Source of the DNA: Ignelater luminosus
Taxonomy: Eukaryota > Arthropoda > Insecta > Coleoptera > Elateridae
Length of the DNA stretch: 64,000 bases
Direction: 5' to 3'
Assembly (NCBI GenBank): GCA_011009095.1
Contig: VTPC01000422.1
Span: forward strand, 94,368-158,367
Shown here: positions 50,249 to 63,558 of the stretch, in pieces
Numbering within the stretch: the first letter of the stretch is position 1
Layout: each line of letters opens with the position of its first letter
Notes under the pieces: generated by a model
The model's input: the letters and a program-made list of their open reading frames with translations, nothing else
Told to the model about the DNA's origin: nothing
The model's database searches: none
Program-made: the position numbers and the translations under genes

Positions 50249-53024
50249 CTGCAGGTAGGTAGATGAATCTTATTGGGCTCTGTCAGAAGATGTTATATTT
50301 GAAGAGATTATGATTGTAGATTTTCCACTTAATTTTATTAAGAGATTTAAGTTGCAATAAATTTTTTAATACTTTGTAGTGGCTTGGTTTCACGGCTCAC
50401 GGCGGCGTTTTATTGTTATTCTTTGTATTGTTTGTTGAATCCGATACTAGGAAATTATATACTCTATCTGCTTAATTAACCTGTAGTATTTATTCATGGC
50501 TTTTAATTTTAAAACCTTTGTTATATCCTACTATAAAATATCGTGTTTTCTTAGAATTTGCTTGTCATTTACATTTTAAACAGAATCTTGCCAAACAATA
50601 ATTACTGTAATCTCAACAAGTTTTATATTTTTCTATAGACCTACCTATACTTTCTTCCCTTGATTAGATTATCTGCCCATTAGCTTCGAACTTTCATATA
50701 TGTACATCATTTGCATTTTATACCATGAAAACTTTCGTTATATATAATACCCACTTAAAAGATATATCATTGAAATGTGAGAAACATGGCTTTATCTTTA
50801 ACTTTTATACAAAATATAAACTTTGCAGTAGTTTTATGATTAATCGTGTTTGCATAGTTTAATCAAACCTAAATATAATTTTTTAATTTATACCACTTGA
50901 TCATACTGCATTTCAGAGAAGACACCGAAAATTAGTAAGATTAAACAGAAGTTAATGCAGTAAAGTACAAATGACCTGGGTGCCAATGCTACAAAAAGTT
51001 TTGGAATACACAAGAGTTATATAAAACAAAATAATACTAGTACTATTAAGCTAGTTTATTAGCTAATTAGCAGAGTTGTTGCTAAAGATTTAGGTATGCA
51101 AGAAAATTTGGGCAGTTGTGAATTTAAATATTTGAACTCATAGTACTATACATAATGTGAACTAAACTAAAAAGTCAGCTCAGTAAAATGACTAGTCACG
51201 AGAACGGTTGTAAAACAGGTAACTATATGGTTTGTACACTCTAAAACTAATGTTCGAACCCTATATTGCTACGTCTGAAATATTGAAGAAGCAGTTTGGG
51301 AAAAAATGGAACGTCTTTTAGTCAATTATTAAACATTATTGACGAATGATTTATGTATCCAAAAGTTGACTTTGAGTGTTTCAGTAATTTGCGAATTTTT
51401 CAGTACGTTTTCTCTCGATATTATAGAGGTTTATTAATGCAAAATGATAAAGACTTTTTACAGAAAAGCAAAACATAAAAAAGGCCTAGTTTTTGTTATG
51501 TTGCTTTATTGGCCTAGTTAACAACACCTGTACAGAAAAGCATTCGCTTCTCCAGTTTTCGATTTTATCAATGAAAATGTAGCGTTCTTAGGAAGAATAC
51601 AGAAACGTCTTCACTTCTGTCAAAGAGATTAACTATGGAAACTTTCAGGCATAAGACATGTTGATGCTTGGCATTGTCTTTGCCGTCAACTATGCGTAAA
51701 GTTATAATAAATGCTCCATGGTGCAGCAAAACGCAGAACGCAGAAATGCTTTTGAAATGAAATGAAAGAAAAAATAAAGAAAACCATTTTTAGATTCTCC
51801 CACGAATGGTTTGTGCAATCGATTGGACTTAATTAAGATTCCCAAACTTTTGGTGAAAAGAAATCATTAAAAAGAAGTTTAGAAGTCAGTAACGCATAAT
51901 TGTTCCTGGGCAAAATAACCAAAAATACATATTAGAAACAAGATGTTTCAGTACAGTTAGTTAGTGTTAAAGCATCTCAAACCATTTATATTACAATTCT
52001 ATTTTGAAGTCTTAGCTAACTATAACAAAATAAAAAACTAGCTACTACACAATACTCACCATGCAAGAAATTGGTTACAGTATCTTTTCTTTGCTTTGAA
52101 ATATTAAAGAAATAAAGAAAATTCTAACATTAATTACTTAGATATTTAGTTTGAAAGTTTGAAGCAATTCGAACACAAAACGGCGTGCAGAAGTAACCCT
52201 TACTTCTTCAGGGCTCAAATAGTGATGCACAGATCACTAGAAGATGATGGGTGACCCGAAGGGTGGTACATTCTTTCTTTTTTATTTTTTTTATCATTTG
52301 CCTTGTGACATTCACGGGAATATCTTCACAAAATACTCAAATCCGTGTGATGTGTAATGTGTGGTATCTATTTTCGATAACTAAAATCCAAACTAATTTA
52401 TTCTTAGAACAATCAACTAATATTTCACACGGTTGTTTTGGTGGTATGTCGGTAGTTCTCCAGCAATAACTTTAAGGTTTCTTCAAAGTACGTCTTCATC
52501 AACCTGTTTGCAAGATTTATGGTTGTTCAAACTTCAGAACGGCTTTAAAGACTTTACTGCTTTGGGCATATGAAAAGGCCTTCAAGGTTTTCACTAGCCA
52601 ACAATCAAGAACAAAGTTGTTTATGGTGAAACAACTTTTTTTAATAAAAAATCTGAGAAAAAGCCGTCAGATTTCTGTATTTTGGGAATGGTAGAAAAAA
52701 GAAAGAATGAATATGATGAGAGACTTAAATTTATGCCCAGGAATCAGCAAAATATGTACCGATGGAATGAGTTTCCTGTGCATGCATCTGGTACTTATTA
52801 TGCGTGTTATCTGATTTAAACTCATGCAGCCGCATAGGGCTTGCTGGAAAAATCTCTACAATCGGGTATTTCTAGTGGTGACAGCGGTGCGTTGTGCCAA
52901 TGTCAAATTCGAAAGATTTGACACTTCTAACTTATAATTCAGTCGACAATTCGTATCCAAGTTAGCAAACCATTTTTATTTCCAAAGCGCTTTAAAAAAG
53001 TAATTTTGTGAAAAACTGAAACTA
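50249..53024. other. AT-rich spacer, probable intron of the minus-strand gene
   Basis: No further exon was recognised to the right of the 50.1-kb exon. The 72-codon plus-strand frame at 52251-52469 looks random. The left terminal repeat of the mariner copy should lie near 52.86-53.0 kb but was not defined. Confidence 0.4.
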
Positions 53025-53660
53025 TTGCGTGAACATTTTCGAGCAATGATTTCTTACGATTTTTGAAGCAACGTGACACCCAAACAATACATCGAAAGAC
53101 TTAATGCAACTTTTGGTGAGGAAGCTCCATCAAATAGCAGTGTTGCAAAGCAAATAATCGCTTATTTCTTCCTTATTTCTGGATGAGTGGCAACCATAGC
53201 TTTAGAAGCTCAAACAACTGTGAACGCTGATTGGTACACAAGAATTTGTTTGCCGGAAATCATCAGTGACATCAGATAAAACAATTTAAATCAGCGCATC
53301 CTTCTTCACCATGATTACGCAAGTGCCCACACAGCTTCACAAACTGTCGACCTTTTAAACAGTGAAAAAGTGAAATTGGTGCCACATTGTCCGTATTTGC
53401 CTGATGTAGCACCAAACGACTTCTTTCTGTCCCAGGCAATCACAACCAAGATTCGTGGTGAGCATTATTCTTCACCTGAAGCAGCCGTTGAGGCATTTAG
53501 GCAACTGGTTTTTGAGGTACCAGCGTCAGGTTGAAAAAAATTAATTAACCATTCTTCGCTACCTAGTATAGCTGTTGGGCACAGTCGGAAAACGGTCATT
53601 GGATGGTCTATCATAAGATTGGACATTTTAAAGTCATCAAAGTTCAAAGTAAAGGCTCAT
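53025..53660 (+). pseudogene. mariner transposase, internally deleted
   Basis: The frame starting LREHFRAMISYDF (53025) followed by a stop and then PKQYIERLNATFGEEAPS is the paired helix-turn-helix start of a mariner transposase. It jumps directly to a block matching the middle of the catalytic domain (VATIALEAQTTVNADWYTRI). The linker and the first catalytic Asp block are therefore deleted. The second block reads ILLHHDYASAHTASQT, and the third LPDVAPNDFF, followed by TTKIRGEHYSSPEAAVEAFR. Both later Asp residues are retained. In-frame stops and a frameshift near 53540 end the gene. The usual mariner protein is near 345 residues; about 175 codons remain. Definite terminal repeats were not found. 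Confidence 0.85.
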
Positions 53661-54499
53661 ATCGGCAATTCAGGTCAGAATATTGCGGAATCAAATGTGT
53701 CAACGGATTTCATATTTTTTTGTGCAATCGGTGTTGAGTGTAACGATGGAAAAGAATCTGCAGAAGCGTGACATTGGCAGTTTCAGGGGAGCGTAAAACA
53801 TGCTAGTCAAGATTTGTGATATACTGGTTACTTGGATGTCATAAAGCAATTCAATCTCTTGATTTTTAGGTTGTATTCAGTTAAAGAAAAACGAATTTTT
53901 TGCTAATGCATCAACAACAGGAGGCGGCACAAAGCAATATTTAGAGTAACTCTACGCAATGAGTTAGCTGATTGATCACTACTTGCTCTATCGGCTATTG
54001 TCAATACTCAGATAATAGATGACTGTATATTACATTTCATTCAAATACACTTCGCTTTTAACAAAAAATTGAAAACCGTAAAAAGGAAACATTGATATAG
54101 TAACCCATGAAATGTTAATTCGGAATAGGTAGGTGATGTGCAATTGCAACGAAAAGTGTGTTGCCTTGAAATGAACAACATTAAATAAGCAAAATAAAGA
54201 AGACAGTTTGTGACTAACCCATAATTAAAAAACTTGCAATTTACTTTTCACTAGCAAAAGAAGGATTCGTATGCATTTACTTTAATTGTAAGTAAGTTCA
54301 TGTGCCATGAGGTACTAATTTGTAAATGCATTACGGTTTTTTAGATAAAAGTTTATTTGTCACATGTATTCTTTTTTCTCGAATAAATCTTTTACCCGTT
54401 TTAAAAACTGTTTTCTATATGTCCAAGTGTGTTTTATAAAAAAGTTGTTTCACATAAAATACAAAATTTTAAAACAGACACCCTTGTTTTCTCGATAAG
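53661..54499. other. Spacer, no gene seen
   Basis: It includes the probable right flank of the mariner copy. Nothing else was recognised. Confidence 0.45.
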
Positions 54500-54990
54500 T
54501 CGATACACATTTATGTCGAAGTATTTTTACTGCTCATCTAAATGTTAGTCACGATCATCGCGCAAAGTGACCATTACAATATAAAACTGATCCATTTATG
54601 CCCTCTATAGTCCTTCTGAAATTCTAGACACCTTTTTTTGAAGAAGTTAACTTTCAGGGGATCTTTTTATTGTATCAAACACTTTTTCAGTATCTAAATG
54701 GCACATTATAATTCTTGTCTTGCTGCTCTGTCTCGTATTTGATGGCACATTTTACACTTAACCACTTCTCAAGTTTTATTCCGACTTAATTCTGCATCAA
54801 CAGGTTTCTAATTTTTCTGATCGAGGTCTCAAAGCGGTTCTCCACGGGAGGTCAGAAGAACTAATTCTATTCCCGATCCATCAACTGTCTGTATTCAAAT
54901 CCGACACAAACCAATCAGTTTTAGCAATCAGTCGGTCATTATTAATCACCCAGAGCTGTTAGTTGTTTATCATCTCACATATTTAGTCTT
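54500..54990 (-). pseudogene. Weak trace of a LINE reverse transcriptase
   Basis: On the minus strand, frames contain KTRIIMCHLDTEKVFDTIKR (about 54660-54720), which resembles the D-x-x-K-A-F-D-x-V block of LINE reverse transcriptases. Basic stretches around it would fit the neighbouring fingers and palm. Stops and shifts are many, the catalytic Y-x-D-D is not visible, and the match is one short block, so this stays uncertain. Confidence 0.3.
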
Positions 54991-56399
54991 CTTTAGATGG
55001 TATCTACATTTCAAAGAAATTAGTGTTACGAGTTTACACTTATCCAAGGTAATGCGCCTAAAGAAGAATTCCTAAAATTAAATGGGTAGGTGTATGAACT
55101 CCTGTAAGAAATATCTATTTTGTTTTATTTTTGTCTACTGTACATATGAAGTGAGAATATTAATTGATAAATATGGCATGAGTCAACCATTTACAATGTT
55201 AAACAAAATTCCCTCGCTCATTTTTCTTTATTCAGCTTTCAATTACGCTACGTCATTGTTAAACTAGAAACATAAAGTTTATTTTCTATTTACATAAATT
55301 ATTTAAATATGAATATAGAATATAAAATATACTCTTAGTGATTTCTGAAAGCTTTCAAAAGAATTTTCAGATTTATTGTAAAAGTCTAGGTGTAAAACAC
55401 TTATATTTATTAGTTATAGCATTATTTTGACGAGAACTGAGATTCTATGGAGAAGATCATTTTATGTAACAACAAAAGCATTTACTGTTGTTTGTTTACT
55501 TAACATTATCTATTATCTCATCTAAATAGTTAATGCCAAAACTGTAGGTAATTGTTGAATAACTTTCTGAAAGAGCGTAACCATTGAACAACTCGGTATG
55601 CTTTCTGCATTATCATTGATATATCTTATCTTATCTTCAACTGTTGATTGTCCATGCCATAGTAATTTATGTAAATTTCGTAGGATAATAGTTTCACAGG
55701 TACGATAATACTGCGCTTACTTACCATAACTCCAATATTGTTATTAGTATTACAAAATCTTCTTATATATCTTCTAAGTCTGTACATGTTGAATTTTAGT
55801 TATGCATGAAATAGTTATATTTATCTACTTACGTATATTAACAACGCATAAGTTTTATCTTTATCAATTAATGAATATCTAGTTTATAGAGTGCTATTGG
55901 TGTTTTGGTTACCATTCCACAGACCCTTCAAGATAATCTTCGATGGCTTTTCTTCACTGTATTGTAGAGGTTTCATTTTTGTAAATGGCACCTCTTTTAT
56001 AATTGAAAGGTATTAAGTTGTATGCTTTCATACAAGACTTTAGCCTCACTAGCGTTTCTTTTCTTACCTATTTGAACGTTTACTTGGTGTACAAACAAAT
56101 GTACTTCACTTACAGGTGATACCCTGAGTGCCAACCTTCGTCTTTTATTATCTGTTTTTTAATCGTTCTTGCTTCTTATCGTTTGCATAGTCGACAGTTT
56201 CTAGAACAATTTTTTGTTTTCCAAACAAGCAACCTCTTTCTCGAATAGAAAGATTTATATTTTCCAAAATAATATGTACATAAGGTTTTACAAATACTGT
56301 ATGCTACAAGTATTATTTACAACAAATGGTATTAATATAGTACCTACAACATACTACATCATAACTAAATATAACAACGACGTCGCTGCGTGTTGCTCT
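54991..56399. other. AT-rich spacer, no gene seen
   Basis: Short open frames only. TATCTTATCTTATCTT near 55620 is a minor tandem repeat. Confidence 0.45.
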
Positions 56400-57140
56400 A
56401 ATGCAAAACTCTTGCCATGATGTTGAAACAGTTCTAGTTCGTATGCAAACGACTAGGATCTGGCAGATTGCGTCATATCTGCATATTCGGACTGCAGGCA
56501 TCCTTCAGCAATGTTGAACGTATGAGCAGTGGTCTTGACATATTATTTGTTGATGAATGCATAGCGTCGCGTCGATGGCTTTTAAAGGTTCTGGTTCCTG
56601 TTGGAAGCATATTGATATGGGTTTGATCATACCAAATGTAGCCCTGGCCTGGGATCGCTGACATTCACTGGATGTTCTTAGTAGATTCTCATGAAGTGTT
56701 TGCGTATAGCCTCTGATGTGCTAGGAATTTTAGTTAATAGCGAGAAAACCCTTCTTCCATAAAAATGTAGCACAAATCTTAATTTTCGGACGGCTCTCTT
56801 GGTTCTTACTGCTGCATGAATTGCAAGGCTTCATACGTCTCGAAGGAAGACAGACTAAGTACCATCACCGGTATAAGCGTAACCAGTACTGTCTACATTC
56901 AGTGGGGCATAGAAATAACCATTCTCTGATGACAACATACATCACGAATTTGGCGGCCTATTTCACTAATTTATCTTTTTCCAAAAATAGAGCATGTTAA
57001 ATTCTAGATATCATGTAGGTATCTAGAATTACCAGAAATTGTAGTGGTTTGAGAGGAGCAGCTCAAATTCGGCTCAGAAGCTATTCAACGTCTCTTAATA
57101 GTGCCGGTCAATCATATTTCTATGCCACACTATTACTATT
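56400..57140. other. GC-elevated, coding-like patch of unknown identity
   Basis: Composition changes sharply from the AT-rich flank and both strands carry short open stretches (for example 56473-56664, minus). It looks like a decayed transposon, but I could not match any transposase or reverse-transcriptase motif on either strand. Confidence 0.3.
57000..57030. repeat. Perfect 11-bp inverted repeat
   Basis: AATTCTAGATA (57000-57010) and TATCTAGAATT (57020-57030) flank a 9-nt spacer. It could be a binding palindrome or an element end; no flanking duplication was seen. Confidence 0.5.
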
Positions 57141-57549
57141 GGTTAAGACGCTAATGGCAAGGAGCAAACATTTTTGTAATCGAAGTCTTTTACTTTCCAA
57201 TGGGCACTAACAAAAAAATCTAACTTTCTTGTTATTGGCTACTTCTTTGACATTCTGTAGGATCAGTGTCGTAGCTGTGACGACAACCAAATCATGCGAA
57301 AAACCAAGGTGTTGGTTCAATCACTGCAGTGTCTATGATAAGACATGTCTGAGGTTGCAGGTTTACATAAGTTATTGATATATTTGGCAAAGTACTCAAA
57401 TAGTCCGGTCTTTTCTACAATGTGTGCTAAGATGTGATGACTCAGGGTACATCTACTAAAAGTAAATGAAGCTGCCGTGGGTTAGATCTGGATTCTCTAA
57501 TGAGGTGATTAGGTATGACCGTGTTTTTAACTGTTCCATCTTTTAGATG

Positions 57550-57945
57550 TCAGCTAGGCGCAGGCATGGTCTTGCTAATCTGGTTGCTAATATGTGATAA
57601 AGTTGTCTGACCATAACACAAGAAAAGGTTTACTAATGGCTCGGAGATTCTTGTTGGGTGGCTTTTAGGATGAAGATTGTCTTTGGTTGGGTGAGCATTT
57701 ACTGGATTTTGCCGACTGACAAGACAATATTGTAGAGAAAGGTCTGCAGGAAAGTTGGTATAACTTGCATTGACGAGGCTAGGTGAAAAAGCTACTGAGA
57801 TATTGGAGGAGTCGATTTCTCCACACGTAATGAAATTCGAAACATAAGCGAAATTGCTTACTTTTAACGATTCTAATGTTTGTAAGTGGAAGCCTATCCC
57901 TGTATGTATCGTAAATACTTTGGTGTCTTCTTCCAAAGTTTCTAC
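57550..57945 (-). other. Hypothetical open frame, 128 residues, no ATG start
   Basis: This is one of the longer open frames in the window. It runs from a non-ATG position at 57936 to a stop at 57550, with a stop just upstream in frame. The peptide is Ser/Pro/Asn-rich in its second half and shows no domain that I recognise. It lies beside the unidentified GC-elevated patch and may belong to the same decayed element. Expression is unsupported. Confidence 0.25.
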
Positions 57946-57950
57946 ACATT

Positions 57951-60900
57951 ATTGACAGGCACTATTTCATACTCGAACAATTCCGGAATTAATGTAATGC
58001 ACTTCTTACAGTGAAAAGAAATTTTTTGTTAAAATGTTCAAAATACCAAGCGTGTGCAATTGTTCTTCTGCATCCACAGTATATTTTATCATTGACCGAT
58101 TGCCGATCAAGTTGGCCATACCGAAATGGTACTTGCTGCCGACAGATAAATTTTGAAAAGATTTTAATTCAGGTTTGGAGTAGATATGGCGGGATTACGC
58201 TTGATTTTCATTATTCATGGTTTACGTAGTAATACCTATATTTTTTTTATGTAACATTGATTAGATTACTGTAGGTATATACAATTCTGTAGAAGTTGCC
58301 ATTTTTAGAAACAAGCAAAAGTTGTATATCAAATTGGCTGTTTCAAATTAATCTACATCTGCGCTACATAGAACGAATTTATTAAGAGTTTCCTGTTTCG
58401 TATCATAGAAATATATCATAATCCACAACTGCGTAGATTTCACTTGTTGGATTGACGTGAACGTTCGGGTTTCTAGCTTTTTTAAGATACAAGCGTACAA
58501 AGCCCTTTCACATACTTTATCATGGATTTCCTTTTTAATTAGTTTTCCAAACCGAACATCTAATATAACGTAACTGTAATAATTATCTCTTAGCTAACTG
58601 GGTAAGTAAACTTCAGTAGTGAACGATAAAGCAAGAAAGACAAATACTCCCGATTTAGGAACAATAAAAGCAACTACACAACTACAATTTTTACGACTTC
58701 TAACAATTCGATTGCTTGTAGTAAAATTCGCTTTCAATATCTTCGAGGTATATAAAATCTAAACTCATAAAACCACTTGAAACTACTGTAGGTACTAAAA
58801 GAGATTTGGTGACATGTTATCAACTGTATCGTACTTTTCTACGTAATACAGAATGTGAACGATATGCTATTAGCTATTCTGCAGGAATGACTGCGGTAAA
58901 TACGTTTTGAATGCATTGTTCTTTCTAGCATAGAATTCAATAAAGTGTCGGTCTTTCTATAAAATCAATTACCAATCACAAATAAAACAAAAAGAAAATT
59001 ACAAGATATCTTGAATATACGGTACGCTTGGGTACGAACCGGCAGCGAGAAACTGGGTCAAACAAAATTCTTTCTTTATTCTAATCTAAAATATTTCAAC
59101 TTGCTAAAAGAAGTGCCTCGAGAATGAGTAAATACCTCTGGGATATTAGAAGACAGCACTAAGTTTACCTACTTGCGAGGTTGGTAAGGCAGTATCACAC
59201 GAGAACTCGCACTCTCTTGTAGATGTATTATGTTGGTAAACCTTAGGAGATTAACTTTTACTACCTGCTCGTTGTAAACAGAACTCACCTACTTCTTAAT
59301 ATGAGTAGTGGGAGTAGAAGAGAAAAGAAAATAATAAGACCTGTGCCTTGAATGTAATCTGTTATGATTGTAAACCTTCAACTGCCACTTATAACATTCT
59401 TTCGAAAAGTGCTTTTGTAAACCGTATAAAGCGTATTTAAGATTTTTTAATATTTTTTCAACCTTAAAATTGGAAATCAAATAACCACAGAAGTTGAATT
59501 TTTCGGAATTGATAAATAGAAATGAACAAAGGAAGCCCATCAATGACTTGCAACTAAGAAAAGAATTTAGTTTTGCTTCAGGGAACAAAAAATGACAAAT
59601 CGGAAGAGCTCAAAAAATCAAAACAGTCACCGACTAATCCTTGGAGGATCAGTTTAATACCAACCAACTCACTTTTACACAGCATGCATGATTGATTGAT
59701 TGCTCCTTTGGTATTTGTCAGACTTAACACCGTGAACTTGATCATGAATTCATGGATTTATTAATAGAAAATAAGAGAGTCTCTACCGAAAATAAATTTT
59801 TATGACAATTAATGTCGGCGTTTAAATGGGCACCTATTAATTAAAGCGCATACTTCAAGAGGTTACGGAACAGAATGCGGGATTTTTATAAGAACACTAA
59901 ATTAAATCATTGAAACCTTCTGCATAATTTCATACAAAAAAAAGAAACTGAAATTTAATCTGTTGAAATGCAAATAATCTGTGAGGATTAAAATCAGTAA
60001 AGTATTAAAATGTGTTTTGAAATTTGATATAAATATGCGGCGATGATTAAATAATCTAATACCATTTCGTAAAAATTAAGCAGTTATGTTTATTTCGAGA
60101 TGAAATTTGATACTCGAATCCACCTACATGCTTCACCAACCTACCTAATATTATTAAAATTGTGAAATTATAAAAATATCATATTTTTGAATGTGTAAAC
60201 ATATTATAGAAATAGAAACAAAGTTATATTTCAACAAGTTATGCTAAACACTACTGGTCGTAAAAATTTTAAAATAAGAATTCAATTTTATATCTTGTTT
60301 TCTCGTTTACTGCGAGGAATGGTAGTTGTAACTTCGAAATATCCAAGGCATTTTTCAAAAATTCAGAGTATTTTCATGTTAAAAGGTATCGACATCGGTT
60401 TATTTTCCGAAAAACTGTATGATTTTAACGATCGTGTATGTTTTATATTTTCATTCCACTTCAGAGATCAATGAAAGCCGAAAGCAAACTATCTGCACTA
60501 ATGAAAACCGTTTAGAAAAATTAAACAAACAGGCATTTATGTGAACATTGTGCGAAACATGAAAACAATTAAGTAGTAATGTAAACAGATAGAAAAATAG
60601 TGCCAATGCCTGTTTCACACGTTAATTAAAAATGACTTCCTATGAACTTTACCTACATTTTTGCGTTAGCAGTGCTCCTTCTATTATTATTAACAAAATG
60701 TTTCTTTTGTACATTATCTACCTTGTTTCCAACTAGAACAGTGCTCTGACCATTTTCAATTTAATTTTGTTTTTATTTTGTACTCTAAGCCTGTTACGCT
60801 AAACATTCTTAGATTTTACGAAAACATATGTTGTTTGGATCAAAGATTATAGAGATGATGAAGAATTTTATAAAAGATAACGAGAAGAAGGAGAAAATGT

Positions 60901-62270
60901 TTGGAACTTTTCTATACAATTTCATATTGTTTTGTAAGGAAACCACTTATGCACTTTTTTGTTTATAATTAAACATTTAAGAGATTTAGCTGTTGTTCAA
61001 TTCAATGAGAATTTTTATACTTTCCTTCTCAAAGTATAAGTTTTCAAATGATACATACAGGGCAAAGCAGTAGTGTACGTAACTTATACAGTGCCACTTG
61101 TAGTTTTGCAAAATAAGAGATAGGAATGCGTTTTCTTCAGGAGTTTTGTGAGTAATCTCAAAATTAAAAGAAATCCTTAAAATTTAGTCTATAAGGAATG
61201 CGTTTCCCTTCCAGTTTTTATTGACTTTGTCTACTTCGTTTTCAGGATATTGAAACTCAAAGTCAGCATCTTACGCTTCCGTGTTTATGGTAGGCATTAC
61301 AACTAAGTGGAAGTGTAAAGCAATACAAAAAATTGAGATCTTAATAAAATTTTGTAGAAAGTAAAGAGATATTATTAGAAACCTTTCTGCAAAAGTAGAA
61401 TATTATTTTCCACATAATTATTGGGCACCAACAGAAACTAAATCTATGAAAATGCGATTTTCCATTATCCAACCAATTATACTAAAAAGTTAAGAAACAT
61501 CAGCATAGAAGCAGCATATTTAAAAAGGAAGATTTCTTTGTTGTTAACTTGGCAATTCCAAAATTAATCGCAGAAGGACGCTTTTCTCCATCAAGCAATC
61601 CAGAAAATCACTTATAAAAATTATTAAAAGCATTTAGACATAATTAATAAAAATACGAAAATCATTCACTCGCGTGATCGTTGTCAATACCTTATCAATA
61701 TAATTTTGCAACGCATTTGGCGATTTGGAGCCTAGCACCATTTCGTATTGAGATCGGACATTTTTAAGGATATAATTAAAACGTGAAATTTTGGGATCCC
61801 TACCTTTCTCAGTATTCAAAAACTTAAAATGTGGAAAAATATTTGTCTGCCAAATTTCCTTCTTAATACTTTAATGAAAAGCATCCAAATGTAGAGACAC
61901 CGTGTATAACAGGTGATTCGAAAACTCTGTATGCAATATAGGTTATTACATTTTGTAGATATCGTTGCTCAATCTTTTGTGTGTTGCGGAGCACCTGAGC
62001 AAATAGCAAAACCCAGTTGTCACCATTTCCCATCAAGGATCTATTGTAGAAAAAAGGCCATTTTAGTATTCTATGTGTTAGATATTCTTCATTACATATT
62101 GAAGCACTGGTATAGCTGTAGAAGAATGAGATAACCAAACTGTTTTTACATTATTAAAATAAGTGAAGGAATGAAATCATGATTATCAGCTTTCTAATTT
62201 TACTACGGAGTGTTTTTCTAAGCTCGTTGTGTGCTTCTATAATTGGTAAATAATTCTTCAGTACTCTATA
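57951..62270. other. AT-rich spacer, no gene seen
   Basis: There is no recognisable exon or element. The segment 61863-62138 is open on both strands and slightly GC-richer. Its minus-strand reading (RYLQNVITYIAYRVFESPVI) may be a transposon end, but no family was identified. Confidence 0.4.
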
Positions 62271-63558
62271 AGGCCTGGTTTGAAAAAAATTTACACATCT
62301 TTCAAGCTTATTTTCTCATTTATGCATCATTTTAAAATAGCAAGCCATATTCAGAAAAAGTAGTCATAGTGATCGTTTGATTTTGTAGTTGTTAAATGTA
62401 AACACTATTCATTTGTTTACAAAATGCCAAACCGAGAAAATGAAATCCGAGAAGAAATTTTGCAATTTTACATTGAAAATCCTAGTATTCCATTTTTTAA
62501 GATAGCTAAAAGTGTGGGATGTTGAAAAAAATCGTATATGCCATAAAAAATTCCTTAATATTAAATCTTTACAAAGAAAGTCTGGAAGTGAAGAAAAAAA
62601 GTATCCAATAACAAAAGCATTAAAAAGAAGATTCTTGCAACAATTCAGAAGAATCGTTCAATGTCGGAGCGGGATATCTTCAAAAGATGTGACATTAGTA
62701 GATCAATGGTAACTAGAACTAAAATAAATAGCAATATTAGAACCTACGTTAAAAAGAAAGTGGCAAAGAGATCATCACAACAATATAATGTAGCAATACG
62801 GCGCTCCCGAAAGCTAGAAGAGCTGCTAAACAGAATAGATGTTTGCATCGTTATGGTTGATGAAACATACATCAAAACCGATTTTGTTACAATCGCTGGA
62901 AAACAATTTTACAATGCCTATCCAGGAGAGGTTCAAAGTGAGTCAGAAACATCAATTAGAATTGAAAAATTTGGTGCGAAGAAACTTATATGGCAAGCGA
63001 TTTGTCAGTGTGACAAACGTAGTGGCATTTTTGTGACTAACGGTACTATAAGCACTGATGCGTACATTAACCAATGCTTGAAAAAAAGCTTACTTCCTCT
63101 ATTAAGAAAGCACACTTCGCCTACACTGTTTTGGCCCGATTTAACCCCTGCACAGTATTCCATTATTGCACAGAAATGGTTACAAGATAATAATGTGTCT
63201 TATGCGCCCAAAGACATGAACCCGTCAAACGTACCAGAATTAAGATTCATCTAACGATACTAGTCTGTAGTTAAAGCAAATTTAAGGAAGGATGAAAGAA
63301 CAACAAAATTAGACAGAGATTTCTCTAAAACTGCTAAAAAAGTTAGCGGTGGGATTTGATCTGATGTGCAAAATTTAATAGCGCCTATTAAAAAAAAATT
63401 GAGAATTTTCTAGGGAGGCTTTGAAAACATAATTCTCTGCAGAATATATCTATCACTTATTATGCAGTTCAATAATCGATAAAATCTTTGTAAGAAATTA
63501 TTCACATTGTATTTAAAAATACAGATACAGCAGTATAAATTTTTTTCAAACCAGGTCT
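62271..63558 (+). mobile_element. Complete-ended Tc1/mariner-type transposon
   Basis: The ends AGRCCTGGTTTGAAAAAAAT plus TTA (23 nt; 62271-62293 and the complement of 63536-63558) differ at one position. They are flanked by TA on both sides (62269-62270 and 63559-63560). The 1,288-bp length is typical of Tc1/mariner elements. Inside is one plus-strand transposase gene inactivated by frameshifts and stops. Well-preserved ends on a dead gene mean it could still be mobilised in trans by a relative. Confidence 0.92.
62424..63413 (+). pseudogene. Tc1/mariner-type transposase, inactivated
   Basis: ATG at 62424 opens MPNRENEIREEILQFYIEN, the first helix-turn-helix. A frameshift near 62515 and a reverse shift near 62640 bracket a shifted stretch. 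The original frame then resumes as NRSMSERDIFKRCDISRSMV and stays open to 63254. The first catalytic block is CIVMVDETYIKTDF (about 62845-62885). The second is FWPDLTPAQYS (about 63130-63165). The third should be P-E-L-R-P-I-E-x-Y-W, but the sequence reads PELRFI followed by TAA, then RY and TAG. The catalytic Glu and following Trp have therefore become stops. Coding-like sequence continues as VVKANLRKDERTTK to about 63413. It is related to the insect group with D-E-T-Y at the first Asp. The exact clade is uncertain. Confidence 0.88.

Noticed and set aside
59289..59588. 99-residue minus-strand frame
   Set aside because: It has AT-driven composition, no motif and no splice-site support.
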